Positions 34,672 to 43,135 are shown, counted from the first letter of the stretch. The stretch: DNA of 64,000 nt from JAIBJN01 sp963838795 (GCA_963838795.1 CAWISL010000010.1:1-64000), one strand, 5' to 3'. A program made the numbers and translations. Notes: generated by a model from the sequence alone, not told the origin.

Positions 34672-34697
34672 AAAGGTCGGGGAAAGGTTCAGGAAAC
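34672..34697 (+). promoter_or_regulatory. SARP-type direct-repeat array upstream of the SnoaL-like gene
   Basis: AAAGGTCGGGG, AAAGGTTCAGG and then AAAC repeat with exact 11-bp periodicity, the hallmark of SARP operator heptads. Position: 44 bases before the ATG at 34741. A closely similar array is at 36297 next to the SARP-like regulator gene itself. Confidence 0.65.
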
Positions 34698-34740
34698 GAC
34701 GCGCTGCGACCATCGCTCCAAGACGACGAAAGGAGGAGCG

Positions 34741-35172
34741 ATGGAATCTAGGAACGTCGAGACCTACCGCGCTGGGCACGAGGCCTTCAATCGCCGGGAT
34801 TTCGGCGCGATGGTAAAGGAGTACCGGGAGAGCATCAGCTGGATCGACCAGGCCCGGGGCATCACGTTCAGGACACCCCAGGAGTTCAAGAACGACTTCC
34901 TGGAGGGATGGATCCAGGCCTCATCGGACTGCCGGGTCACCGACGCCCGGTACACGGACGCCGGCGACATGGTGGTAGCGCGGTTTACCGGCCGGGGTAC
35001 GAACGACGGCCCACTCGGATCCTTCCCGGCCACCGGCAAGGAGTGGACGCTGCCTATCTGCGAGATATGGCACTTCGACGCCGACGGTCGAGTCGTGGGC
35101 GGCGAGATCTACTACGACCAGGTCTCACTGCTCACGCAGCTGGAGCTGCTGCCCGAGGCATCCCGAGCATGA
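34741..35172 (+). CDS. SnoaL/NTF2-like protein
   Basis: 143 residues of the NTF2/SnoaL alpha-beta cone fold: N-terminal helices with YRAGHEAFNRRDFGAMVKEY, then strands SISWIDQ, DMVVARFTGRGTNDG, EWTLPICEIWHFDADGRVV and the closing EIYYDQVSLLTQL. Members include polyketide cyclases and many small binding or isomerase proteins; no catalytic His/Asp pair can be assigned with confidence. ATG 34741 follows a strong AAAGGAGGAG. The 11-bp repeat array at 34672 suggests control by the SARP-like regulator at 35515. Confidence 0.8.
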   Translation: MESRNVETYRAGHEAFNRRDFGAMVKEYRESISWIDQARGITFRTPQEFKNDFLEGWIQASSDCRVTDARYTDAGDMVVARFTGRGTNDGPLGSFPATGKEWTLPICEIWHFDADGRVVGGEIYYDQVSLLTQLELLPEASRA

Positions 35173-35353
35173 GCGACGAAGTTCACGACCGCGTGGGTAC
35201 ACAAAGCGGGCCGCGGACGACGGTTGATGGATTGGAGGGGTTCTGTAAGCGGAGGGAGTCATGATCGTTCGTGTCTTTCGTGCCCGCGCGGCGTCGGGAA
35301 CTCCCCGCCCTGGCTGGCACCTGCCGGGACCCTAGGATGCCACCGTGCAGAGC

Positions 35354-35518
35354 ATGAACGGCATCAGGCGAATCATCTGCGTGTGCGGCAAGGTCATCGA
35401 GGGCAAGGACGACGACGAGCTCTGGGCGAAGGCCCAGGCGCACGTCGCAGCCGACCATCCCGACCTGGTCGGGAAGGTTTCCCGTGAGGACATCCTCGCG
35501 CGGGCCGAGGAGATTTAG
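35354..35518 (+). CDS. Small DUF1059-like protein
   Basis: 54 residues from ATG 35354 (GTG 35345 would add three). RIICVCGKVIEGKDDDELW is followed by KAQAHVAADHPDL and REDILARAEEI. A short strand with CxC, then a helix bearing His, then a C-terminal acidic helix is the DUF1059 pattern seen in small actinobacterial and archaeal proteins. Function unknown. Its TAG overlaps the stop of the convergent SARP-like gene. It sits between the SnoaL-like gene and the regulator. Confidence 0.6.
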   Translation: MNGIRRIICVCGKVIEGKDDDELWAKAQAHVAADHPDLVGKVSREDILARAEEI

Positions 35519-36282
35519 GCGGTCGTGGTGTTCTCGCCGAGCAGGCGTCGGTAGACGTCCTGCACAGCTGAACTGGGGGGAATTCCGAGCTCGTCTCGGA
35601 GCGTGATGCGCAACCGGTCGTAGACGCGCAGCGCCTCCGCGACGTTCCCGCCCCGCTCGAAAGCCTCCATCAGGATCCGGTAGCCGCTCTCGCGAAAGGG
35701 GGCGAGCTCGATGAGGCGACGCGCGCAGTTCGCCGCCTGAGGCAGCTCTGGCCCGCCGAGTCCGAGGCTAGCCGCCGCCAGGCACTCCAGCCCGCTCAGC
35801 CGGATGTCATCGAGGCGTCGCCGCCAATCGTCCAGCCAGGGCCGGTCGTGACCTCGGAGCAGGGGCCGGCTCGCGACGTCGTAGGCGAGACTGGCCGGTC
35901 CCCAGGCGGCCGCCGACTCCCCCTTCGCTACGTGCGACTCGGCCCGGTGAAGGGCGTCGAGCGCCACCTCGAGGTCGATGAACGCGTCCTGCGGCAGCGC
36001 GAGCTCAAGCTGGGCTCGCCCGACCAGCAGTTCAGGCCCGGTGATGCGGCGCAACTTGGAGAGCAGCACGCTGAGCCGAGCCTGGTGGCCGGGCGTCGCC
36101 TCCTCGCCGTAGACGGCGACTAGGAGTTCGTCACGATCGATCCGGCGGAGCCGGTTGAGCACGAGGTAGGCGAAGAGCAGATTGCCCAAAGCGCCGGGCA
36201 GGGCATCGTCGACGCGCCGCCCCTCCAGCCTGACCACGAGCCGGCCACAGAGCTGAATCCGCGTCTCGCCTTTCGGCGCCAT
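35515..36282 (-). CDS. SARP-like transcriptional regulator (OmpR-type wHTH + BTAD domain)
   Basis: 255 residues. The N-terminal half is an OmpR/PhoB-type winged helix (RIQLCGRLVVRLEGRRVDD, then RRIDRDELLVAVYG and LSVLLSKLRRITG). The C-terminal half (about 100-250) is the BTAD helical repeat domain with the closing motif LRDELGIPPSSAVQDVYRRL. SARPs activate transcription by binding heptad direct repeats spaced 11 bp near the -35 region. Two such arrays lie here, one 15 bases upstream of its own start (36297) and one before the SnoaL-like gene (34672), so it probably controls itself, the divergent selenium-binding-protein gene and the SnoaL-like gene. Confidence 0.88.
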   Translation of the reverse strand: MAPKGETRIQLCGRLVVRLEGRRVDDALPGALGNLLFAYLVLNRLRRIDRDELLVAVYGEEATPGHQARLSVLLSKLRRITGPELLVGRAQLELALPQDAFIDLEVALDALHRAESHVAKGESAAAWGPASLAYDVASRPLLRGHDRPWLDDWRRRLDDIRLSGLECLAAASLGLGGPELPQAANCARRLIELAPFRESGYRILMEAFERGGNVAEALRVYDRLRITLRDELGIPPSSAVQDVYRRLLGENTTTA

Positions 36283-36296
36283 CGCACCAGCTTAAG

Positions 36297-36322
36297 AAAG
36301 GTCGACGAAAGGTTCGGGAAAG
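36297..36322. promoter_or_regulatory. SARP-type direct-repeat array in the divergent regulator / selenium-binding-protein region
   Basis: AAAGGTCGACG, AAAGGTTCGGG and AAAG recur every 11 bp, nearly identical to the array at 34672. The similarity continues downstream in both places (GCGACCAT, then GAAGGAGGAGCG / GAAAGGAGGAGCG), so a longer promoter segment of about 75 bases has been duplicated or conserved. Confidence 0.68.
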
Positions 36323-36479
36323 CCGGGGCCGCGACCATGCGCGCGAAGGTGCGAAGGAGGAGCGGTCGACGAGTTCACGTGAGACCCGGCTCGACACCTC
36401 CCCGGGCGGCTCGCGGCGCCACTTCGCGAAGCAACTCGGACACCGTCAATCGATGTAACACCAATTGAGAGGAGCAGGA

Positions 36480-37803
36480 ATGCATGCCCACGATCAGCCG
36501 GCGTCCTTCCACAACTCGCCGCAGGAGGCGATGCGGGCCCCCGCGGAGGAGTTCCTTTACCTCGCCTGCCTGCGCGACGTCGCGTCGGGGGTGCCCGACT
36601 TCCTGGCCGTGGTCGACGCGGAGGAGGGCCGCATCGTGCACGAGATGCCGATGCCGAACGTCGGCGACGAGCTGCACCACTTCGGCTGGAACCGCTGCAG
36701 CTCGGCCTGCCAAGGCCCCGACCGCTCGCACCTGATCGTGCCCGGCTTCCGCTCCTCGCGCTTCCACATCGTCAACGTCGCCGACGACCCGCGCCGGCCA
36801 CGCATCGAGAAGGTGATCGAGCCGGAGGAGATCGTCGCCAAGACCGGCTATACGCGCCCGCACACCGTCCACTGCATGCCCGGCGACAACATCGTCGTCG
36901 CGATGCTCGGCGATGCCGACGGCAACGGCTCCGGCGGCTTCGCCGTTCTCGACGCGCAGACGTTCGAGGTCAAAGGCCGCTGGGAGAACGGCGGCGAGCG
37001 GCCGCCGCTCAACTACGACTTCTGGTACCAGCCGCGCAAGAACGTGCTCGTCTCCTCGGAGTGGGGCGAGCCGAACGCCTACGAGCCCGGCTTCGACCTG
37101 GCCGACGTCGAAGCCGGCCGCTACGGGCAGCGGATCCACTTCTGGGACCTCGAGCGGCGGACGCTCCAGCAGACGGTCGACCTCGGCGCCAAGGGACTGG
37201 TGCCGCTCGAGGTGCGCTGGCAGCACGACCCCGACTCGGAGCAGGGGTTCGTCGGGGCCGCCCTCTCCAGCGTCATGTGGCACTTCCACCGCGACAACGG
37301 CGCCTGGGCCGCCGACCCTGTGATCGAAGTGGAGGGCGTCGAGCAGGAGGGCTGGCCGTTCCCGGTGCCCGGCCTGATCACCGACCTCGTCCTCTCGATG
37401 GACGACCGCTTCCTCTACTTCGCCAACTGGCTCCACGGCGACGTGCGCCAGTACGACGTCTCGAACCCCGCGGAGCCGAAGCTGACCGGCCAGCTCTGGC
37501 TCGGCGGCGTGCTGGGCAAGCCAAGCGACGGCACCGCGCGAGCTGAGCGGCGGGCCGAACATGCTCCAGCTCTCCTACGACGGCCGCCGCCTCTACGTGT
37601 CGAACTCGCTCTACTCGACCTGGGACAACCAGTTCTATCCCGGCCTGCGCTCCTGGCTCCTGCGGATCGACTGCGACCCGAACGGCGGCATGGAGGTCGA
37701 CCCCGACTTCTTCGTCGACTTCCATGACCGCCCCGGTGGGCCGGCGCGGGCGCACGAGGTGAGGCTCCAGAACGGCGACTGCACGACGGAGATCTTCCAG
37801 TGA
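36480..37803 (+). CDS. Selenium-binding protein 56 / methanethiol oxidase family (one frameshift)
   Basis: Beta-propeller metalloenzyme family whose bacterial members oxidise methanethiol to formaldehyde, hydrogen sulphide and peroxide. ATG 36480 follows GAGAGGAGCAGG. Metal and Cys residues typical of the family are visible in HHFGWNRCSSACQ and RPHTVHCMPGD. After LGGVLGKPSDG an extra base (about 37520-37535) shifts the frame; repaired it continues RELSGGPNMLQLSYDGRR, then YSTWDNQFYPGL and the C-terminal propeller strand to 37803, about 440 residues. It is divergent from the SARP-like regulator and shares the repeat array at 36297. Confidence 0.86.
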
Positions 37804-37955
37804 TCGTCGCGCACATCATGGGGATCCCGATCGAGGAAAGCGTCCTGCAGCTAGCTCCTGCCGGTGCGGCCATCGCAACCGCACTCGCTATCGGCGCACG
37901 CACCTCGCTCCGTCGGCTACGACGTTCGCCCAGAAGCCGCCAGCGAGATCGCTGA
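37800..37955 (+). CDS. 51-residue membrane peptide coupled to the selenium-binding-protein gene
   Basis: GTG 37800 overlaps the TGA of the selenium-binding-protein gene (GTGA). The peptide has one hydrophobic helix (LQLAPAGAAIATALAIGA, about 17-34) and a strongly basic tail (RTSLRRLRRSPRSRQRDR), so it should insert with the tail in the cytoplasm. Translational coupling makes a functional link to the oxidase likely, perhaps as a membrane tether or an electron-transfer/assembly partner; no family is recognised. Confidence 0.55.
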   Translation: MIVAHIMGIPIEESVLQLAPAGAAIATALAIGARTSLRRLRRSPRSRQRDR

Positions 37956-38100
37956 TCGTTCTCGCCGTCGTCACGTCAAGCTATCGCGCGGCAAGCGAAC
38001 ACAACGCGAAATGGCCCAAAACGGGAGTTAAGCCGTGCTGGAGCACTTCATTCGTCTCCTAATCAGGAAACACAAATAGGCGTTTGGCAGGGCTTTTAGG

Positions 38101-38142
38101 AGCCGACGCTCGGACTCGAACCGAGGACCCCTTCATTACGAG
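38101..38142 (-). repeat. Exact copy of the tRNA-Thr 3' end (probable att site)
   Basis: 42 bases identical to the 3' part of the intact tRNA at 51028 and to the copy at 34404. No tRNA 5' half adjoins. It delimits a 12.9-kb segment whose other boundary is the tRNA itself. The adjoining DNA on its right carries the GTACCCG tandem element (38261), which is also found at the other boundary (50953). Confidence 0.87.
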
Positions 38143-38260
38143 GGAAAGACCAGTAGGTGACCCCGGTGCACTCACGGGCACGCGCGGGCACATTTTTCCT
38201 GGAGATCAGGCGGTTTCACCGCTCTAGCAGTGGACGCGCGTGCCCGCCCGTGCCCGCGCT

Positions 38261-38281
38261 GATGTACCCGTTTTGTACCCG
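38261..38281. repeat. Conserved GTACCCG tandem element at the left end of segment A
   Basis: GATGTACCCG-TTTTGTACCCG, i.e. two GTACCCG words 11 bp apart, is 20 of 21 identical to the element at 50953-50973 inside the opposite end of the same segment. It lies 119 bases from the att copy. It is probably an integrase arm-type site or the conserved tail region of a lost integrase gene. The surrounding bases are full of GCGCGGGCAC-like words. Confidence 0.6.
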
Positions 38282-38346
38282 ACCTCGGCGGGCGCTCAGA
38301 GGGAAGCTCACTGAGCGAAGAGACAGGACGGCGGCTGTGGAAGTTG

Positions 38347-39372
38347 TTACGTCCGCGTGGCCGCCCTGCTCGATGCCTCGCCGCCCGGGGGAGCTGCTGC
38401 CAGCGTCGGCGGCGTGAGTTTCCTCGGGCAGCGAGGCGGACGTCGGGTCGCCTCTTCGGCCGGGTGAGGCGAGTCGAGACGATCCGCAACCACCGAGGCG
38501 ACGATGCCGCCTGCGAGGAGCGCGGCGATGATGGCCAGCGAGCCAAGGTCGCTGATGTGGAAGAGGTCGTCGGTGAGGATCTTGATTCCGACGAAGGCGA
38601 GGATGAGCGCGATCGTCTCGTCCAGATAGCGAAAGCGGCGCACGAGGATGTCGACGACGGCGAGCAGGGAACCGAGTCCGAGAAGTGCGAAGGCGTTTGC
38701 GGTCCAGATGACGACCGGGTCGCGGGTGACCGCGAACGCCGCCGGGATCGAATCGACAGCGAAGGCGATGTCGGCGACGATGATCGCCACGACCACCAGC
38801 AGCAGCGGCGTGCCGTACAGGCGGTCCTCTTCGCGAATGAGCAGCCGGCGGCCGCGGAAGTCGGTCGTCGTCGGGACCGTGCGCCGGACGATCCGCAGCA
38901 CCGGGTTCGCCGACGGATCCGACTCCTCGGCGGCGCCGCGGAAGGCGCGATAGGCGACGAAGACGAGGAGGACGCCGAAGACGTAGACCACGGCTTCAAC
39001 GGTCTCGATCAGCGCCAGCCCCGCGGCGATCGCCACGGCGCGCAGCACGAGCGCGCCGGCGATGCCGATGACGATCACACCCCCGCGCAGCTCCGGCGGC
39101 ACGACGAAGTACGCGAGGAGAAGCGAGAACAGAAACACGTTGTCGAGCGAAAGCGAGCGCTCGATCAGGTAGACCGTCGTCCACTCGCCTGCGGGGCCGC
39201 CGCTCAGCGCGATCGCCGCCGCGATCGCGACGGCGAGCACCAGCCAGCCCGTACTCCAGAGGATCGCCTCGCCGCGGCGAGGCGCCCGGCTCGGCGCGAA
39301 CAGGCGCAGCTCGACCGCGAGGCCGGCGAGAACGGCGGCAGCCGCGGCGGGAGCTAAAAGCGATTTCCACAA
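38347..39372 (-). CDS. TerC-family membrane protein (Alx-like)
   Basis: 341 residues with about nine membrane helices. TerC signatures are clear: the acidic helices IERSLSLDNVFLFSLLLAYF and VVAIIVADIAFAVDSIPAAF with paired Asp residues, FGVLLVFVAYRAF, and FVGIKILTDDLFHIS. TerC/Alx proteins export Mn2+ or take part in metallation of exoenzymes and in tellurite resistance. The last 40 residues are a Pro/Arg-rich cytosolic tail that may be an artefact of extension into the element end. The stop of the NhaA-type gene is 10 bases upstream, so the two form an operon. Confidence 0.85.
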   Translation of the reverse strand: MWKSLLAPAAAAAVLAGLAVELRLFAPSRAPRRGEAILWSTGWLVLAVAIAAAIALSGGPAGEWTTVYLIERSLSLDNVFLFSLLLAYFVVPPELRGGVIVIGIAGALVLRAVAIAAGLALIETVEAVVYVFGVLLVFVAYRAFRGAAEESDPSANPVLRIVRRTVPTTTDFRGRRLLIREEDRLYGTPLLLVVVAIIVADIAFAVDSIPAAFAVTRDPVVIWTANAFALLGLGSLLAVVDILVRRFRYLDETIALILAFVGIKILTDDLFHISDLGSLAIIAALLAGGIVASVVADRLDSPHPAEEATRRPPRCPRKLTPPTLAAAPPGGEASSRAATRT

Positions 39373-39381
39373 CTCAGCCGG

Positions 39382-41160
39382 TCACGCCGTCGCCAGCGAC
39401 GCCCGCGCGCCAGCTGCGCGTACAGCCGCCGAGAGGGTGCCGATGTCGTAGGCGCCGTAGTGACGTCTGCCGTTGATGAAGAAGGTGGGCGTGCCGGAGA
39501 CGCCGCTCAAGTCAGCGCTGTCGACATCCTCGGCAACACGCGCGGCGCCGGCCTGCTCGCGCAGACGTTTCGTGAAGCGGTCAACGTCGAGCGCAAGCTC
39601 CTCGGCGTAGCCGATCAGGTCGCTCGGGCGGAGGGCGTCTTGGTGCGCGAGCAGGAGGTCGTGCATCTCCCAGAAGGAGCCCTGGTCGGCGGCGGCCTCG
39701 GCCGCCTCCGCAGCGAGCTGGGTATCAGGGTGGACGTCGTTCAGCGGTAGGTGCCGCCAGACGTAGCGCACGTCCCCGAACTCACGCAGGAGCTCGCGGA
39801 TGACCGGCTCGGCTTGCCCGCAGTAGGGGCATTGGAAGTCGCCGTATTCGACCACCGTGACCGGCGCCTGGATCGGACCTCGGACGTGATCGCGCTCGGG
39901 GTCGACCTCGATGTAGAGATCGGCGAGCGGCTCTGCGGTTCCGAGCAGGCCACGGATCCGCCGTGTCCGTGGCAGCAGCGCCGTCGCGCGAAACAGCAGC
40001 CAGGTGAGGAGCGCCGCGGCGAACGCCGCGCTGAGGATGCCGAATTTTGCCTCCTCAAGCTGACGCCCCTCGAACGCAAGAGTCGCGACAAGGAGGGCGA
40101 TGGTGAAGCCGATCCCCGCGATCGTTCCGCCGCCCGCTACGGCCACCCAGCCGACCGGCGGCCGTATCCGCCCGCGACTGAGCCGCGCGAGCAGCCACGA
40201 GCAGCCGAAAATGCCGAAGGGCTTTCCGACGACGTAGCCGAAGAGGATTCCGAGTGTGATGGGTGAGGTGAAGGCCTCGGCGAGGAAGCTGCCGTCGATT
40301 GCAATGCCCGCGTTGGCGAGCGCGAACAGCGGCACGATGAGGTAGCTCGTCCAGGGGTGGTAGAGCTGCTGGAGCCGCTCGTTCGGCGAGACCGCCGCCC
40401 TGAGGCGCATGCCGACGGAGCGGGCGAGCTCCGGGGTTGGCTGCTCACGGAATTCGCGGAAGCGCTCGGTGGCACGTTCGAGATCGGACCGCGCGGCAGG
40501 GTAGGCGTAGGCGAGGAGGCCCATTGCAAGCCCGACCACCACCGGCTCGACGCCGGATTCGAGCAGTGCCACCCAGATCGCCGCTCCGAGCGCGAAGTAC
40601 ATGAGCCCGACCCGCACGCCCAGCGCCTTCGCGACGAGTACCGCCCCGAACAGTCCGACGGCAGCGATCAGCGCTGAAACACTGACTGCCTCCGAGTAAA
40701 CGGTGGCGATGACGACGAGCGCGAGGATGTCGTCGACGACGACGACTGTGAGCATGAACGCGCGCAGCCGATCGGGAAAGCGCGGGCCGACGAGCGCGAG
40801 CAGGCCGAGCGCGAACGCGGTGTCGGTCGACATCGCGATTCCCCACCCGTGTGCGGACGAGCGGCCCGCGTTGAAGGCCAGGTAGATAGCGACCGCCACG
40901 GCCATGCCGCCGATTCCGGCCAGCAGCGGCAGCGCGAATCGTCGCCGCTCCCGCAGCTCCCCCAGGTCGAACTCGCGCCGTGCTTCGAGCCCGACGACGA
41001 AGAAGAAGAACGTCATCAGGCCGCTGTTCACCCAATGCCGAAGATCCAGCGACACGCCTACGTCGCCGAGCTCGATCGAGAGCGTCGTCTCCCAGAGAGC
41101 GTCGTAGGACGACGCGTCGACGTTCACCCACACGAGCGCCGCGACGGCGGCAGCAAGCAA
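39382..41160 (-). CDS. nhaA: NhaA-type Na+/H+ antiporter fused to a DsbA-like thioredoxin domain
   Basis: About 390 residues of NhaA (SLDLRHWVNSGLMTFFFFVVGLE; MSTDTAFALGLLALVG; the ion-binding Asp pair in VVVVDDILALVVIA; YLIVPLFALANAGI) are followed by a roughly 190-residue DsbA-like domain with active site DFQCPYCGQAEP and the cis-Pro GTPTFF. Such fusions occur in actinobacteria; the thiol domain's partner is unknown. The TTG at 41160 is only a formal start. In-frame sequence upstream encodes the usual NhaA N-terminus (TPLREFLRTETGGAAVLL), but no ATG, GTG or TTG precedes it before the DUF2630 gene, so a frameshift near 41230 or a rare start is likely. Confidence 0.85.
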   Translation of the reverse strand: MLAAAVAALVWVNVDASSYDALWETTLSIELGDVGVSLDLRHWVNSGLMTFFFFVVGLEARREFDLGELRERRRFALPLLAGIGGMAVAVAIYLAFNAGRSSAHGWGIAMSTDTAFALGLLALVGPRFPDRLRAFMLTVVVVDDILALVVIATVYSEAVSVSALIAAVGLFGAVLVAKALGVRVGLMYFALGAAIWVALLESGVEPVVVGLAMGLLAYAYPAARSDLERATERFREFREQPTPELARSVGMRLRAAVSPNERLQQLYHPWTSYLIVPLFALANAGIAIDGSFLAEAFTSPITLGILFGYVVGKPFGIFGCSWLLARLSRGRIRPPVGWVAVAGGGTIAGIGFTIALLVATLAFEGRQLEEAKFGILSAAFAAALLTWLLFRATALLPRTRRIRGLLGTAEPLADLYIEVDPERDHVRGPIQAPVTVVEYGDFQCPYCGQAEPVIRELLREFGDVRYVWRHLPLNDVHPDTQLAAEAAEAAADQGSFWEMHDLLLAHQDALRPSDLIGYAEELALDVDRFTKRLREQAGAARVAEDVDSADLSGVSGTPTFFINGRRHYGAYDIGTLSAAVRAAGARASLATA

Positions 41161-41302
41161 GACTGCCGCGCCGCCTGTCTCGGTGCGCAGAAACTCCCGC
41201 AGCGGCGTCTGGAGGTTCCGCGCCCATGCGGTCCGGTCGGAGAAGGGCGATGCCCGAGGCTGGGGGGTCGGGCCGTCGGCCGTCGAGCTCGTGGAATCGC
41301 CG

Positions 41303-41545
41303 CTACTGCTCGTAGCGCTCGACCACCTCCGGCTCCCTGACCTCGGTCGCGTCCGGGTCGCCGCCGACGTCGCGCAGCGCGCGACGCCGGCGCAACAGGT
41401 CCCAGGCCTGATCGAGCGAGATCTTCAGCTCTTGGAGCCGCCGACGGTCGGCGTCGGTCGCGCTCCCGGCAGCTTCACGCTCCCAGAGCTCATGCTCCTC
41501 GGCGACCAACTGCTCGATCGTCCCGTGGACTTGCGAGTCGTTCAT
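41303..41545 (-). CDS. DUF2630-family small protein
   Basis: 80 residues, all helical and highly charged: QVHGTIEQLVAEEHELWERE, then TDADRRRLQELKISLDQAWDLLRRRRALR. This is the DUF2630 pattern, a small actinobacterial family of unknown function. An ATG one codon upstream (41548) is equally possible; the site AGGAGGAGTG precedes both. The end of the gene overlaps the region that should hold the start of the NhaA-type gene, so the two are probably co-transcribed. Confidence 0.78.
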   Translation of the reverse strand: MNDSQVHGTIEQLVAEEHELWEREAAGSATDADRRRLQELKISLDQAWDLLRRRRALRDVGGDPDATEVREPEVVERYEQ

Positions 41546-41617
41546 CACTCCTCCTCGGATCGTAGTGTCAGCGTGGGTTCGATGGCCTGCACGGATGTGG
41601 CTCAGCTGCGACTCTCC

Positions 41618-42265
41618 TCATCGGTCGCCTCCGTTCACGTCCTGGGAACGCGCAGATGGAGGGAGCCTCACGAGGTTATGCGACGGCAGCGGGCCACCCA
41701 GCTGCTGCATGCGTCCGCCCGTCACCAAGTCACCGAGATCGATCGGGAAGAAGCCGGCGGCGTCGAACAGCTCGGCGACCGCGGCCTTGGCCGGGGCGTC
41801 GTCGCCGGAGAGGAAGATCACCCGACGGCCGCCCGCGTCGTGGGGATCTGCGCCCAAGACGTCCGCCGCAAGCGTGTTGGCGGCCTTGACGAGCCGAGCG
41901 CCGGGGACGAGGTCGGCGACGATCTCGCTGGAGGTGCGACCGGCGAGATCGGCGTTCCACGCGTTTGTCGCGTCGATGACGGGCTGACCGTCCCATTTCA
42001 GCCCGGTGACCGCCGCGGGGACGCTGGTCCACGGCACTGCGATCGCCACAATGTCAGCAGCCGCCGCCTCACGGACCGTGCCAGCCGACACTCCTGTGCC
42101 GAGAGCGGCCACCACCGGTGCCAACGATTCCGGGCCGCGGCTGTTGGCGATCACGACCTCCCGGCCGGCCCGCAGCGCCGTGCGAGCCAACGCCTGCCCG
42201 ATGTTGCCGGCGCCGATGATCCCAATCGTCCCAGTCCGATCTGTCGCGGGCCGCTCTGATTCCAT
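41618..42265 (-). CDS. NADP/F420-dependent reductase-type Rossmann protein
   Basis: 215 residues: TIGIIGAGNIGQALARTALR at the N-terminus, ANSRGPESLAPVV for the 2'-phosphate loop, DIVAIAVPWTSVPAAV, and ARLVKAANTLAADVL. This is the signature of the NADPH-dependent F420 reductase/NADP-oxidoreductase (F420_oxidored) family, which contains true Fno enzymes and many paralogues. The short length, without a partner domain, matches the paralogues. ATG 42265 is preferred over 42286 because the family begins there, with AAGGAGGGTGAGG 7 bases before it. Confidence 0.8.
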   Translation of the reverse strand: MESERPATDRTGTIGIIGAGNIGQALARTALRAGREVVIANSRGPESLAPVVAALGTGVSAGTVREAAAADIVAIAVPWTSVPAAVTGLKWDGQPVIDATNAWNADLAGRTSSEIVADLVPGARLVKAANTLAADVLGADPHDAGGRRVIFLSGDDAPAKAAVAELFDAAGFFPIDLGDLVTGGRMQQLGGPLPSHNLVRLPPSARSQDVNGGDR

Positions 42266-42303
42266 GTCCTCACCCTCCTTAGTCATACGGTTCGAGTCCG
42301 CGT

Positions 42304-43122
42304 CTAATCCACGTACGGCCCGTTGAAGACGGGTACTTCGCCGTACGGCTGCCCCGCCATGAGCAGGAACCGAGTGCCGGGGGAGGCATCGGTGGCCCTG
42401 AACTCATCACCGCGACCGAGAAGGACGAGCTGGGGCGGCTTCGCCCGGCGCCGGTTGGCACCGAACGCCGCCTCGCCTTCGAGCATGTAGGCGAAACCCT
42501 GGAACTCGGGCGGGACGGGTGTGGTGACCTCGCCGCCTTCCGGCAGCTCGACGTCGAGGATGAGCGCGGGCGTGCCCAAACGAACGGGAGAGCCCTCGCC
42601 CACCAGCACCCGAACCGTCGCGTCGCCCTCCTGCCGCACAGGGATCTGCTCCGGCCGCAGCACCTGTGCGCTCGGCTCCGCCTGCTTGTCCTTGCGGGCC
42701 AGGTTCACCCAGAAGATCACGCTCCGGAACTCGGCGTCGGCTTGCCCCTCCTCGAGCTCGTCCGCCCCGATCGCCTCGGCGTGCCAGACGCCTCGACCTG
42801 TCCTGAGCGCCAGAAGCGCGCCCTCGGACAGTCGCGCCCTCTCCATGGCGCCCTCCGGGCCGGTGCTGTGACCCGTGCTGGCGGAGCCCTCGAGGACGTA
42901 CCAGAGGTTGTCGAATCCTCGGTGGGCATGCTTGGAGTCCACGTTCGCAAAATCCGCTACGCGGACGCGGCCCTCGTGGAGGAGGATGAACGGGTCGACC
43001 GCTTCGTACGACACCTCCCGCGAGGGCAAGGCCTCCAGGATGGGCTGCCCGAAGACCCGGGTCAGTGCGGCATCCTCGACGAGGAGGGCTTCCCGTTCCG
43101 TCGTCTCAAGCTGGTTCCTCAT
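42304..43122 (-). CDS. Pirin-family cupin protein
   Basis: 272 residues with two cupin barrels. The first holds the metal ligands in HRGFDNLWYVLEGSASTGHS and GVWHAE; the second is less conserved (PPEFQGFAYMLEGEAAFG). Pirins include quercetinase-like dioxygenases and redox-sensing regulators. The start ATG 43122 (MRNQLETTEREALL) follows GAAAGGAGAAGCA. It is part of a leftward run from 45532 to 41618 of genes for redox or stress functions. Confidence 0.82.
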   Translation of the reverse strand: MRNQLETTEREALLVEDAALTRVFGQPILEALPSREVSYEAVDPFILLHEGRVRVADFANVDSKHAHRGFDNLWYVLEGSASTGHSTGPEGAMERARLSEGALLALRTGRGVWHAEAIGADELEEGQADAEFRSVIFWVNLARKDKQAEPSAQVLRPEQIPVRQEGDATVRVLVGEGSPVRLGTPALILDVELPEGGEVTTPVPPEFQGFAYMLEGEAAFGANRRRAKPPQLVLLGRGDEFRATDASPGTRFLLMAGQPYGEVPVFNGPYVD

Positions 43123-43135
43123 GTTGCTTCTCCTT

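Noticed and set aside
34579..34740. Upstream extension of the SnoaL-like gene
   Set aside because: The ATG at 34741 has a strong ribosome site, and the extension would run through the SARP repeat array and has no conserved sequence.
38031..38066. Plus-strand string resembling the 5' half of tRNA-Thr (GCTGGAGCACTTCATTCG)
   Set aside because: Needs gaps to align and lies in the opposite orientation to the other copies; could be chance.
41150..41227. ATG 41227 as the start of the NhaA-type gene
   Set aside because: It lies in a different frame from the antiporter; it would work only with an indel.
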